Assembly (NCBI GenBank): GCA_049282265.1
Contig: JBAPTR010000280.1
Span: 1 to 19,757, forward strand
Length of the DNA stretch: 19,757 bases
DNA from: CAYUCJ01 sp049282265
Lineage (GTDB): Bacteria > Desulfobacterota > DSM-4660 > Desulfatiglandales > Desulfatiglandaceae
Reading direction: 5' to 3'
Part shown: one piece after another, positions 1 through 8,146 of the stretch
Layout of the letters: each line of letters opens with the position of its first letter
How positions within the stretch are numbered: position 1 is the stretch's first letter
Notes under the pieces: generated by a model
What the model saw: the letters and a program-made list of their open reading frames with translations, nothing else
The model's database searches: none
What the model was told of the DNA's origin: nothing
Made by a program: the position numbers and the translations under genes

Positions 1-423
1 GGCCCTTTCGTTTCGCCTGGCCAGCTTACGCTTGTCAAAGGATTGGGGAACGTTTTCCTGTCCGTGGAAAGTCCTCAAGAACGGCTCCATGATTATCTGA
101 CCATCTATTCCACGGGGAAGATCAATATCAATACAGCCCCAATACCGGTGCTTCAGAGCCTGCACCCGGGGATCGACAAAGGGATCGCTGAAAATATCGT
201 GGAGTACCGCAAAGAGACGAATTTCAGGACTATCCAGGAAATTTTGAAAGTACCGGGCTTCACCCCGGAGCTTTTCAATGCCATAAAAGATTCCGTTACC
301 ACGAAGAGTTCCGCCTTTTCCATCCAGACAGAAGGACACTCCGACACTGCGGTGAGGAGGCTGAATGCAGTGGTTTTGCGTGAGAACGGAAAGTTGCGAA
401 TCGTATACTGGCGGGTAACATGA
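1..423 (+). CDS. gspK: Type II secretion minor pseudopilin GspK, C-terminal part (5' truncated by window edge)
   Basis: The reading frame is open from base 1, so this is the 3' end of a longer gene; the TTG at 43 is not the real start. The motif KININTAPIPVLQSL followed by a helix-rich segment with EYRKETNFRTIQEILKVPGF is the typical GspK C-terminal SAM/helix-hairpin-helix-like region. In the family, GspK sits at the tip of the periplasmic pseudopilus with GspI and GspJ and helps start its assembly. The N-terminal prepilin peptide lies outside the window. The stop overlaps the start of the next gene as ATGA (420-423), and the order K-L-M is the usual one in type II secretion operons. The family call is quite safe; a type IV pilus-like variant system cannot be excluded from this fragment. 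Confidence 0.88.
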   Translation, partial: GPFVSPGQLTLVKGLGNVFLSVESPQERLHDYLTIYSTGKININTAPIPVLQSLHPGIDKGIAENIVEYRKETNFRTIQEILKVPGFTPELFNAIKDSVTTKSSAFSIQTEGHSDTAVRRLNAVVLRENGKLRIVYWRVT

Positions 424-1868
424 TGCGACGGGAAGGTTTTAAACAAATATTCAAACCGCGGGCGGTGGTCGGTCTTCAGGTGACCGAGACGTCACTGGCC
501 CTGGTGAAGGTTATCAACACGCTCAAGGGCACTGAGATCGCGGAAACCCGCGCCGTGGATGTGGACAAGCCGGAGAACAGAGTGGATCGATTGAGGAGCA
601 TGTTTGAGCAGCCCGGGTTGAAGTATGATTTGCTCATCACCAGCATCCCCTCCGTTCATGGCAGTTTCCGCAGGATATCGGTGCCGTTCCGGAAGCGCCG
701 GAAACTGGACAAGATTATCCGGTATCAGATGGAACCCTATATTCCTACCCCCATAGATGATGTGCTCGTCGACTATCTTCCGGCCGGACCCGACGGAAGT
801 GTTGTGGCGGTCGGGCTGGAGAAGAAGATTCTCAAGCATCACCTGGAATTGCTCAGAAATGCCGGACTGGAACCCGACATGGTCCTGTTGGACGAAGTGG
901 CTGTTTTTTCTCTCTATGGGGCATCCCTGCATGGGGAAGAAGGGGATCAGGCCCCTGCGGCGATCATTCATTTCGGGGAGGGTTCTGTTGGCATCCAGAT
1001 CGCGTACAGGAAGGCTGTAGAGTTTGTTCGAATCTTGCCGGAGACCGAAAACATCATCTCTGCAATTGCGGATACCTTCAAGATCTATTCATTGCAGGAA
1101 GAATCGCTAACGCCGGACCACATTTTTCTCATGGGAGGATACCCTCCGGAAAAAGAAATCACAAAAAGGATCGAGGATATTACCGGGATACAGGTGACCG
1201 TGTGGAAACCATGGGAAGGCATCAGGACCCGTTCTGAAAACACTTTTCAATCGAACCCTCTCCGGTTTGCAGTTCCTCTTGGGGCGGCCCTGAATGTGGC
1301 CACCGGTACTTCCAGGTCGTTCAATTTCAGGAAAGAGGAATTTTCCATCCAATCCGCGGTGGACCTGAGACGGAAATTCGGGACCATCCTGGTGCTTCTT
1401 TTCGTTCTGGCGGGAATGTTGACATTCCACCTGTACCAGAAAGAACACATTCAGATAAAGAAGTACGGAGAAATAAAAAATCGCATGCGAAGTGTTTTTT
1501 TGACCGCGTTCCCGGAGACAAAGCGGCTCGTAAAAGGCCAGGAACTGGCCCAGATGAAACAGAAGGTGGCCCAGGAGAGAACCCGACTTGCCTGGATTTC
1601 AGAAAATGAGGCGGGGGACAGCATTCTTGAAATGCTCAAGGTGATAACCGACCGGATGGCCCGGTTTCCGAATCTTTACCTGGAAAATTTGTCTATTGAT
1701 GGAAAAGAAATGGAAATTGAGGGGAACGCGTCGAACTTCGAGATGGTGGACAAATTGAAGGAAGCGTTTCAGAAAAGCAATTCTTTTTCTGCTGTGAAAT
1801 TGGCCGGGGCAAAGACCACGCGCCAGGAAGGAAAGGTCCAATTCCACATGATGCTGGTAAAGAAATGA
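420..1868 (+). CDS. gspL: Type II secretion inner-membrane platform protein GspL (PilM-like actin fold plus PilN-like part)
   Basis: 482 residues. Residues 1-290 read as a PilM/GspL actin-like cytoplasmic domain: it opens with VVGLQVTETSLALVKV, and the RYQMEPYIP segment is characteristic of the PilM family. A single membrane segment follows at about 320-340 (GTILVLLFVLAGMLTFHL), then a coiled-coil and a periplasmic ferredoxin-like part ending at 482. This is the GspL layout: the cytoplasmic domain recruits the GspE ATPase, and the periplasmic part pairs with GspM. The start is the first ATG of an ATGATG pair that overlaps the gspK stop by 4 bp; the gene overlaps gspM by 4 bp, implying translational coupling. 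The strong PilM resemblance makes it look like a PilM-PilN fusion, but neighbouring gspK and gspM favour GspL. Confidence 0.85.
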   Translation: MMRREGFKQIFKPRAVVGLQVTETSLALVKVINTLKGTEIAETRAVDVDKPENRVDRLRSMFEQPGLKYDLLITSIPSVHGSFRRISVPFRKRRKLDKIIRYQMEPYIPTPIDDVLVDYLPAGPDGSVVAVGLEKKILKHHLELLRNAGLEPDMVLLDEVAVFSLYGASLHGEEGDQAPAAIIHFGEGSVGIQIAYRKAVEFVRILPETENIISAIADTFKIYSLQEESLTPDHIFLMGGYPPEKEITKRIEDITGIQVTVWKPWEGIRTRSENTFQSNPLRFAVPLGAALNVATGTSRSFNFRKEEFSIQSAVDLRRKFGTILVLLFVLAGMLTFHLYQKEHIQIKKYGEIKNRMRSVFLTAFPETKRLVKGQELAQMKQKVAQERTRLAWISENEAGDSILEMLKVITDRMARFPNLYLENLSIDGKEMEIEGNASNFEMVDKLKEAFQKSNSFSAVKLAGAKTTRQEGKVQFHMMLVKK

Positions 1869-2404
1869 GCGCTAAGAGGCAACAGGTCAGCATGGTCACC
1901 ATCGGTGGTATGGTCATCCTGTCCATCCTCTACTACCTCCTTATCTTCTCTCCCAGCCTGACCAGGGAACGAACGCTTCTGGAACGTATGAAGAAGAAGG
2001 AATCCGATGTAGTCCAAATGCTCCGGCTCAAAACCGAAAGGCAGCAGTTGATCGGAAGGCATCGCAAGGCGGTGGACCTGCTAAAGCGTCGGGGAAAGAA
2101 CTTTACCCTCCTCTCCTTCCTGGAGGCGCTGTCTCGCGAGGTGGGTATCAGTGGCCGGATTCAGTATATGAAGCCGGTCTCCTTTCCGGAAACTACGTCC
2201 CCTATGGGGCAGAACGGGGTGGAACTGCGGCTGGATGGTATTTCAATGGATGAACTGGTGCGCTATCTGTATCACGTTGAGTATTCAAAAAAATTCCTTG
2301 CTGTTCCGCGCATGAAAGTCCAGCGAATGAAAGGGAAGGGTGGGGAAATATTACTCAGGGTGACCATGCAGGTCACGACGTACACTCTCCCGCAGCCAAG
2401 TTAA
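1865..2404 (+). CDS. gspM: Type II secretion protein GspM / PilO-like
   Basis: 179 residues. A short basic N-terminus precedes one membrane segment (about residues 9-28, VSMVTIGGMVILSILYYLLI), then a charged coiled-coil (about 33-75) and a small alpha/beta periplasmic domain. This is the bitopic layout of GspM and PilO proteins, which dimerise with GspL (PilN) in the inner-membrane platform. Primary sequence is weakly conserved in this family, so the call leans on topology and on position directly after gspL (ATGA overlap, 1865-1868). It is the last gene on this strand: the next gene is convergent, and the two stop codons share TTAA at 2401-2404. No gspD or gspN follows, so those genes must lie elsewhere or upstream. 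Confidence 0.75.
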   Translation: MSAKRQQVSMVTIGGMVILSILYYLLIFSPSLTRERTLLERMKKKESDVVQMLRLKTERQQLIGRHRKAVDLLKRRGKNFTLLSFLEALSREVGISGRIQYMKPVSFPETTSPMGQNGVELRLDGISMDELVRYLYHVEYSKKFLAVPRMKVQRMKGKGGEILLRVTMQVTTYTLPQPS

Positions 2405-3771
2405 TAAAGGCCGTATTTCTTTACCTTAAGCCCAAGAGTCTTTCGGTTGATTCCCAGGATACTTGCGGCCGTGGTCTTTCTGCCTCTCGTGCGGCGCAAG
2501 ACAAAGCGGATGTATTTCTTTTCCAGTTCTTCCAAGGAAAAAAGCTCTTCCGAAAACATCTGGAATTCTCCCTGCCTCTGCGTGATAAAAGAGGGTAAGT
2601 CACGCACACGTATCACGTCCGTGTCTTCAAGGATCAATATCCTTTCAATGGTATGTTCAAGTTCTCTCACGTTGCCGGGCCAGGCATAATCTTTCAGGGT
2701 CTCCATAGCTTCCGGGGACACCTCCGGAACCGGTTTATTAAGTTTGGTGGCAAAAATCTTCAGAAAATGCTTCAACAGGAGGGGAATGTCATCCCGCCTT
2801 TTTCGCAGGGGTGGGAGGTGAATGGGAACCACACTCAAGCGGTAGTAGAGATCCTCACGAAAGGCACCATTGCGGACCGACTCCTCAAGATTTCTGTTCG
2901 AAGCGGAGATGATCCTGATATCGAGCTTGATCTTCTTCTGATCGCCGACCTTCATGAATTCCCTCTCCTGAACGACCCGGAGGAGTTTTGCCTGGATCTT
3001 GAGGCTCAGGTTGGTTATTTCATCGAAGAAGAATGTCCCGTGATTCGCCAATTCAAAAAAACCGTGTTTGGTCAGCAGTGCCCCCGTAAAAGAGCCCTTG
3101 ACATGTCCAAACAGCTCACTTTCAAGTAGCGTTTCCACCAGAGAAGAGCAATCAACGGCCACGAATTCCCTGTTTTTTCGGCTGCTATTGGTGTGGATGG
3201 CCCTTGCGACAAGCTCTTTCCCCGTCCCACTTTCACCTGTGACCATCACGGTGCTGTCCGTTGATGCCACCTTGAGTATCTTTTCAAAAAGCAGTTTCAT
3301 GGGCCTACTCTGACCGATGATCAAGTTGTCATCGGAATCAATCCGCAGCCCGCCTGCGTCCAACTGTGCGCTAAGCGATGACGCTTCCGGAGGCTTCAGC
3401 TTGTCCAGGGCCGCATCCAGGTCATCGAGACGAAAGGGCTTGACCAGGTAATCCAAGGCCCCCAGTTTGATGCAATGAACGGCGGAATCAATGGTGGGAT
3501 ACCCGGTAATCATGATTACGGCGGTTTCGGGTGAACCGGCACGTATCCGTTTGAGGACACTGACGCCATCCATGTCCGGCATGCGTATGTCAAGAAGGAC
3601 GAGATCAAAGGACTGGTGGGAAAGCAGATCAATGGCCTCCTGGCCCTTGGATGCCAGTTTTGTAGACATGCCTCTGTTTTGAAGCGCACGCTGGATACCG
3701 TTCCTCACGACGGGCTCGTCGTCTACTACCATAACGTGCATTGCTTGGCCCGGTTTTCTGTTTTTTGTCAT
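2401..3771 (-). CDS. Sigma-54-dependent response regulator, NtrC family
   Basis: 456 residues in three parts. The receiver (about 11-125) has an acidic pocket D17-D18, phospho-acceptor D61 in LLDIRMPDMDG, T89 and K111. The AAA+ domain (about 150-380) has Walker A GESGTGKE at 179-186, a sigma-54 contact loop reading GSFTGA at 226-231 instead of the usual GAFTGA, and Walker B GTFFFDEI at 245-252. The C-terminal Fis-type helix-turn-helix (about 412-456) includes RKTTAASILGINRKTLGLKV. It should bind enhancer-like sites and activate sigma-54 promoters when phosphorylated, most likely by the two kinases encoded upstream in the same operon. Its ATG overlaps the stop of the hybrid kinase as ATGA (3768-3771). 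Targets are unknown; I found no convincing -24/-12 promoter in the window. Confidence 0.93.
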   Translation of the reverse strand: MTKNRKPGQAMHVMVVDDEPVVRNGIQRALQNRGMSTKLASKGQEAIDLLSHQSFDLVLLDIRMPDMDGVSVLKRIRAGSPETAVIMITGYPTIDSAVHCIKLGALDYLVKPFRLDDLDAALDKLKPPEASSLSAQLDAGGLRIDSDDNLIIGQSRPMKLLFEKILKVASTDSTVMVTGESGTGKELVARAIHTNSSRKNREFVAVDCSSLVETLLESELFGHVKGSFTGALLTKHGFFELANHGTFFFDEITNLSLKIQAKLLRVVQEREFMKVGDQKKIKLDIRIISASNRNLEESVRNGAFREDLYYRLSVVPIHLPPLRKRRDDIPLLLKHFLKIFATKLNKPVPEVSPEAMETLKDYAWPGNVRELEHTIERILILEDTDVIRVRDLPSFITQRQGEFQMFSEELFSLEELEKKYIRFVLRRTRGRKTTAASILGINRKTLGLKVKKYGLY

Positions 3772-5246
3772 GTCATGTCTGTGATCATTGGGAGACGTAT
3801 CTTGAAGGTGCTGCCACGGCCTGGGAGACTTTCCACCTCAATCGTACCGTTATGGGCCTCAACCACGCTTTTCACAATAGCCAGTCCCAGACCCGTTCCG
3901 ATGACTTTTCTTGTTCGCGGGTCTTTGATCCTGTAAAACTTATCAAATATCTTGGGGAGTTCCTCGACGGGAATGCCGACGCCCGAGTCCTTCACCTCGA
4001 TTTCCATAAACTCGCCCAATCCCTTGGCCGTTACAGTCACTGCACCACCTTCAGGAGAATAATTAATGGCATTGCTCACAAGATTATTGATCACCTCTTC
4101 AATATTCCTTGGGTCGACCTGAACCGTCTTAAGGTCATGGCACTCGTATTTGATGGAAATGCCATGGTCCTTTGCCCTGGCCTCCGCCAGGTTCACCGTT
4201 TCCTCAATGAGTTTGCCTATGTCGGTGGGCACGCGATGCTGGACATATTTGCCCGCCTCGATTTTCGCAATATCGAGCAGATCATTGATGAGTTCGAGCA
4301 GGGCATCGATTTTGTTCATTCCCCTCTGTATATAGTCTGTCTGTTTTTCGTTCAGGGGGCCTGTCAGACCATCGATAAGCACATTCTGCAGTTGCCTGAT
4401 GGAGACCAAGGGGCTCCGGAGTTCATGGGCCACCATATTGACGAAATCCGTCTTCATCTGGTCAAGTTGTTTAAAGGCCGTGATATCCTCGAGCACCGTA
4501 ACCGTCCCCATGATCTCCATATCCGGTCCCAGGGCAGGGGCCGATATGGCCCTCAATATCTTGTTTCCAGCATGGATCTCCTGTGAAACGAATTCCCGTT
4601 TATCACACCTGTTGCCCAGGATATCCCTGAGCGTCTGGATCAAGGTTCCATCCTGGGTGATTTTGGAGATCGGTACCGGGGTTTCCAACTCTTCCGAGAT
4701 ATCCATCAACTGCATGAGGAGAGGGTTGTGGAGTACAACCTCCATATTGCGGTTTGTGACCATGACGCCGTTTGCCATACAGTTAATCATGGTGCCTATG
4801 CGGCTTTTTTCCATGTGGAGGTCATAAAGATTGCGGATGTTCTCCTCCTGAAAGAGTCTGGCACGCTGTTCCAATCTGCGTTTCTCACTGGCCCGGTTGA
4901 CCGTCACCAGAAACTGGTCAATCTGAAAAGGTTTCGTGATAAAGTCGTAGGCGCCCTTTTTCATGCATTCCACGGCCGTGTCAACCGTCCCGTGGCCAGT
5001 GATGATGATCACGGGTATGTGGGGGTGGCGTTCCTGGAGGATCTGGAGGACTTCTTCACCACTCATCACCGGCATCTTGAGATCCAGAAGGATCACATCA
5101 ATGTCGTCCTGCTCAAGGGTTTCCAGGGCCACCTTTCCGTTTTCCGCCGTCGCCACCTCGTAATCCTTGCTTGACAGGACTCGCCGACAACCTTCTCGAA
5201 TGGGCCTTTCGTCGTCCACAACCAAAATCCGCATTGCGCTGCTCAT
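3768..5246 (-). CDS. Hybrid signalling protein: N-terminal receiver, PAS-like domain, histidine kinase
   Basis: 492 residues. The receiver comes first (about 5-120): D11-D12, phospho-acceptor D55 in LLDLKMPVMSG, T83 and K105. A linker coiled-coil leads to a PAS-like sensor region (about 148-258), then HisKA with H274 in MVAHELRSPLVSIRQ, and a HATPase_c domain with N-box NNLVSNAINYSPEGG from 387, DSGVGIP and GTGLGLAIV. No membrane segments are visible, so it should be cytoplasmic. With its receiver in front of its kinase, it can in principle be phosphorylated by one kinase and pass the signal on, a sensible middle member between the upstream PAS kinase and the downstream sigma-54 regulator. 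ATGA overlaps occur on both sides (5243-5246 and 3768-3771). Domain calls are firm; the direction of phosphate flow is inferred. Confidence 0.92.
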   Translation of the reverse strand: MSSAMRILVVDDERPIREGCRRVLSSKDYEVATAENGKVALETLEQDDIDVILLDLKMPVMSGEEVLQILQERHPHIPVIIITGHGTVDTAVECMKKGAYDFITKPFQIDQFLVTVNRASEKRRLEQRARLFQEENIRNLYDLHMEKSRIGTMINCMANGVMVTNRNMEVVLHNPLLMQLMDISEELETPVPISKITQDGTLIQTLRDILGNRCDKREFVSQEIHAGNKILRAISAPALGPDMEIMGTVTVLEDITAFKQLDQMKTDFVNMVAHELRSPLVSIRQLQNVLIDGLTGPLNEKQTDYIQRGMNKIDALLELINDLLDIAKIEAGKYVQHRVPTDIGKLIEETVNLAEARAKDHGISIKYECHDLKTVQVDPRNIEEVINNLVSNAINYSPEGGAVTVTAKGLGEFMEIEVKDSGVGIPVEELPKIFDKFYRIKDPRTRKVIGTGLGLAIVKSVVEAHNGTIEVESLPGRGSTFKIRLPMITDMT

Positions 5247-6796
5247 ATCTTATCCATCCCAATAAATACGGGTTCTTCGGTAGATGTCTCCGTGAATTCA
5301 CAGGGGAGTTCAATAATGAAGACCGTCCCTCCTTCTGGAGGGCAGCTGAAACTGATGTTTCCGCCATGCAGTTTGATGATGTTTTGTGAAATACTCAAAC
5401 CCAGCCCCGTTCCCTTGCCGACGGGCTTGGTGGTGAAAAAAATGTCAAATATCTTTTCGCGTTGATTTTCAGGAATTCCGGGGCCGGTATCACCTACTTT
5501 GATGATAAATGAGGAGCGTTCTGAGTCATACCGGGCCGATATCGCCAACGTACCCCTCCCCTTCATGGCATCCGCTGCATTCACAAAGAGATTGGTAAAT
5601 ACCTGTTGGAGTTGGCCCATGTCTCCTACCATTTCCGGCAGATTGGGAGCGAAATCCTTGCTGATTTTGATATTCTGAAAAGAGGCCTGGTGTATGAGAA
5701 GGTTCAAACACTTATTGAGGAGCTGCTTCAGGCCGAATGCCGACGTTTTTCCTACGGATTGCCTGCTGAATTCAAGAAGTTCTGAAACGATTTGCTTGCA
5801 GCGCAGGGTCTGGTCTATGATCTCTTGCGCATCCTGCACATCCTGATCCCTTCCTTCAAGGGACCCTTTGAGCAGCTCGGCGTAAATCAGAATCCCGGAC
5901 AGGGGATTGTTTATTTCATGGGCTATGCCCGCAGCCATATTGCCGATTGAGGCGATCTTCTCCGATTGAACGAGTTGAAAGTGGGTCTCTTCCAGTTCTT
6001 TTTGCATCCTCAGGACTTGCCGCATATCCGTAAAGATGCCGACACTGCCTACCACCTGACCATCGATGGTAATAAGGGATGCCGTCAGGGTGATGGGTAT
6101 GGTTTCTCCGTTCTTGGCGGTAATGTTCATGCTGGTGGGGTTCAGTTTTCCTTCCGGGCCGAAATTCCTGCTTCTCATTCTCCGCATGTTTTCCCTGGCA
6201 ATATCCATGTCATAAAACCGGCTTAGATGACCGCCATCAAGGATTTCTTCAACGGAATACCCGGTGAGCTTTTCCATGCCCTCGTTGAAGATAAGGACAT
6301 AGCCCTTTGTGTCCACAACAACAATTCCATCAACGGTACTCTGAATGACGTTTTGGAGAAATATGTTCGATCTCTGCGCCTTTGCTTCCAACCTTATGGT
6401 ATCCGTCACGTCTCTGGCGGTCTCCAGGAATTGAACAATCTCCTTGTTCGGGCCAAAGATAGGTGTAACCGTGATGACATCAAAACGACTTTCCCCTTCG
6501 GGGGTTTTGGTCTCGTGCATGGTAGGGATGAACTTTCCTGTCTTCCTGACTTCCTCCATGTAGCAAGGTCTTCCCGATTCTTTACAGGGTTGATCCAGCC
6601 CATATCTTATCTCGTAGCATTTTTTGCCCAGCACCTCATTTGTCTTGAGGTTCCTCTTTTCCAGAAATGTGCGGTTGACCATGTGGATGGTCTTATCGGG
6701 ATTGACAACCATGACCCTGTAGGGAAGTGAATCCAGGACGGTCTGGACATCAGCGCTCTGTTTTTCAGGGGATTTTTTGGAAAGATCGTCGGGCAT
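5243..6796 (-). CDS. PAS-PAS sensor histidine kinase (NtrB-like transmitter)
   Basis: 517 residues, no membrane segment, hence probably a cytoplasmic sensor. The first PAS domain (about 17-132) carries three cysteines, C60, C71 and C78, in a CYEIRYGLDQPC...PCY pattern. A second PAS follows (about 145-262). The HisKA segment has H293 in AGIAHEINNPLSGI, the NtrB-like H-box. The HATPase_c domain has N-box NLFVNAADA at 402-410, DTGPGIP from 436 and GTGLGLSI from 462. It is the first gene of the three-gene signalling operon and overlaps the hybrid kinase by 4 bp. The ribosome site ahead of the ATG is weak. A TTGAAT/CATAAA pair with 18-bp spacing lies at 6814-6843 but would leave only about 11 nt of leader, so I do not list it as a promoter. 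The signal is unknown. Confidence 0.92.
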   Translation of the reverse strand: MPDDLSKKSPEKQSADVQTVLDSLPYRVMVVNPDKTIHMVNRTFLEKRNLKTNEVLGKKCYEIRYGLDQPCKESGRPCYMEEVRKTGKFIPTMHETKTPEGESRFDVITVTPIFGPNKEIVQFLETARDVTDTIRLEAKAQRSNIFLQNVIQSTVDGIVVVDTKGYVLIFNEGMEKLTGYSVEEILDGGHLSRFYDMDIARENMRRMRSRNFGPEGKLNPTSMNITAKNGETIPITLTASLITIDGQVVGSVGIFTDMRQVLRMQKELEETHFQLVQSEKIASIGNMAAGIAHEINNPLSGILIYAELLKGSLEGRDQDVQDAQEIIDQTLRCKQIVSELLEFSRQSVGKTSAFGLKQLLNKCLNLLIHQASFQNIKISKDFAPNLPEMVGDMGQLQQVFTNLFVNAADAMKGRGTLAISARYDSERSSFIIKVGDTGPGIPENQREKIFDIFFTTKPVGKGTGLGLSISQNIIKLHGGNISFSCPPEGGTVFIIELPCEFTETSTEEPVFIGMDKI

Positions 6797-6862
6797 AGGC
6801 CATTTTCTTCTGCTTTATGCGGGTTAGGGGTTTATTGATTCAAGTGAAAACCAGGGTCCTAA

Positions 6863-7117
6863 TCATGGTCTTGATGAAAGGCGTGCGACCAGCTTTTTTT
6901 CCAGGTCCCTTATAATGGCTTTCAACGCGGAACTCTCCTTCACAGGGCCCATGTTGTCCCATCCCTTCTGAAGGGCTTCGTCCCTTTTTTCCCTAAATTG
7001 CTCTAAACTGTTCGCCATGCTCTCCCAGGCGAAAAGCTTTTGAAGCACATGGCGCTCAGGAGGTCTCAAATCCCTGTCCGTATCAAAAGTCTGCCCGGCT
7101 TTGGTATGGATTATCAT
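6863..7117 (-). CDS. Small conserved-looking protein of unknown function downstream of metF
   Basis: 84 residues if translation begins at the ATG at 7117. The frame extends to an ATG at 7204, but that upstream part would run through the metF terminator hairpin (7145-7191) and encodes an unlikely cysteine/tryptophan-rich peptide, so the inner start is preferred. The protein is soluble and helical, with a central LFAWESMANSLEQFREKRDEAL stretch broken as a helix-rich region, a WDNMGPV motif, and a basic helical end (KAIIRDLEKKLVARLSSRP). I do not recognise a named family; the composition looks like real coding sequence rather than a shadow. It lies 66 bp ahead of the signalling operon on the same strand and could be co-transcribed with it, or be fed by read-through from metF. 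Its ribosome site is weak. Confidence 0.55.
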   Translation of the reverse strand: MIIHTKAGQTFDTDRDLRPPERHVLQKLFAWESMANSLEQFREKRDEALQKGWDNMGPVKESSALKAIIRDLEKKLVARLSSRP

Positions 7118-7144
7118 AGAAAAACACCACGTCCAGGGAAACTC

Positions 7145-7191
7145 AAAAAAAGGCCCGGGGATGCAGATCAATAGCCTGTCGGCCGGGCCTT
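7145..7191 (-). terminator. Intrinsic terminator of the hdrA-mvhD-metV-metF operon
   Basis: Read on the minus strand, a perfect 9-bp stem, AAGGCCCGG (7183-7191) with CCGGGCCTT (7150-7158), encloses a 24-nt loop and runs straight into seven T residues (7145-7151, partly shared with the stem end). It begins 23 nt after the metF stop codon at 7214. The GC-rich core and the T-run are classical for Rho-independent termination; the loop is longer than usual. Confidence 0.8.
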
Positions 7192-7213
7192 CCAAGTTTG
7201 ACATTTGAATGAA

Positions 7214-8146
7214 TTACACCTTGGGCCTGGGCAATACACCGGCCATTTTCGCAATTTCAGGGACCCGATGTTCCCACTCTATGGCCATGAGGTGCACACC
7301 GGCTATGCCTTCCATTTCCTTGAATTCTTCGATCTGTTCAACGGCAAACCGGATACCCTCGTCCGCCACCTTGCCTTTCCCTGCACCCTTAAGCCTATTG
7401 ATGAGTTCATCCGGGACATCCATGCCGGGTACCTGTTTGGCCATGTACCGCGCCATACCTACACTCTTCATGGGTGTAACACCCGCAAGAATATAGCATT
7501 TTTCATGGAGCCCCATGTCGACTGCCTGTTTCATGAATTCACGGAACCTCTTCATATTGTAGATACATTGCGTCTGCACAAAGTCCGCACCGGCTGATAT
7601 CTTCTTGGCAAGCCTGTATACCCGGAATTCACTGGGGTCGCCGAAAGGATTGGATGCCGCGCCGATGAAAAGATTGGGAGAAACATCGATGTCCTGGCCA
7701 TTGAGGAACTTTCCATCGTCTCTCATGGTCTTGACCAGGTTGATGAGCTGCATGGAGTCAATATCGAATACGTTCTTTGATCCCGGGTGGTTACCGAATT
7801 TCTGGTGATCGCCGGAGAGGCAGAGCATGTTTCTAATACCGTGTGTGAAGACCCCGAGGATATCGGCCTGTATAGCAAGCCGATTACGGTCCCGGCACAC
7901 CATCTGGAAGTTGGGCTCAAGGCCTTCCTGGAGGAGGACAAGTGATGCGGCCCAGCTCGCCATTCTGACGACGGCCGTCTGGTTGTCCGTTACATTGACC
8001 GCATCCACGCAGCCCTTTAAATGCTGGGCCTTTTTCTTCAGGAGTTCCACGTTTGCGCCTGGAGGGGGACCACATTCACCGGTGAAGGCGAAATGGCCGG
8101 CCTTCAATACCTTCTCGAGATTGCTTCCTGATCTGTATTCGTTCAT
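7214..8146 (-). CDS. metF: Methylene-tetrahydrofolate reductase, catalytic subunit MetF
   Basis: 310 residues, the usual MetF size. It catalyses reduction of 5,10-methylene-THF to 5-methyl-THF (or the reverse in oxidative metabolism) on FAD in a TIM barrel. Visible family signs are FTGECGPPPGA with E24 at the position of the catalytic glutamate, and the NMLCLSGDHQ segment with D113 in the FAD/folate region. The start ATG overlaps the metV stop as ATGA (8143-8146), so both subunits are translationally coupled. Together with MetV it should form the MetVF heterodimer of the methyl branch of the Wood-Ljungdahl pathway. Electrons are probably supplied through HdrA/MvhD encoded in the same operon rather than from NADH directly, since no NADH-binding partner is present. 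A terminator follows 23 nt downstream. Confidence 0.93.
   Translation of the reverse strand: MNEYRSGSNLEKVLKAGHFAFTGECGPPPGANVELLKKKAQHLKGCVDAVNVTDNQTAVVRMASWAASLVLLQEGLEPNFQMVCRDRNRLAIQADILGVFTHGIRNMLCLSGDHQKFGNHPGSKNVFDIDSMQLINLVKTMRDDGKFLNGQDIDVSPNLFIGAASNPFGDPSEFRVYRLAKKISAGADFVQTQCIYNMKRFREFMKQAVDMGLHEKCYILAGVTPMKSVGMARYMAKQVPGMDVPDELINRLKGAGKGKVADEGIRFAVEQIEEFKEMEGIAGVHLMAIEWEHRVPEIAKMAGVLPRPKV

Noticed and set aside
3741..4586. 281-residue plus-strand frame antisense to the hybrid kinase
   Set aside because: It is a shadow of a real gene with intact receiver, H-box and ATPase motifs; the antisense product has no family features.
6814..6843. TTGAAT/CATAAA promoter-like pair before the PAS kinase gene
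   Set aside because: Spacing is acceptable (18 bp), but the predicted start point would be only about 11 nt from the ATG and the matches are weak.
7118..7204. N-terminal extension of the small protein downstream of metF
   Set aside because: The extension is encoded by the terminator hairpin and T-run; the inner ATG at 7117 gives a more plausible protein.
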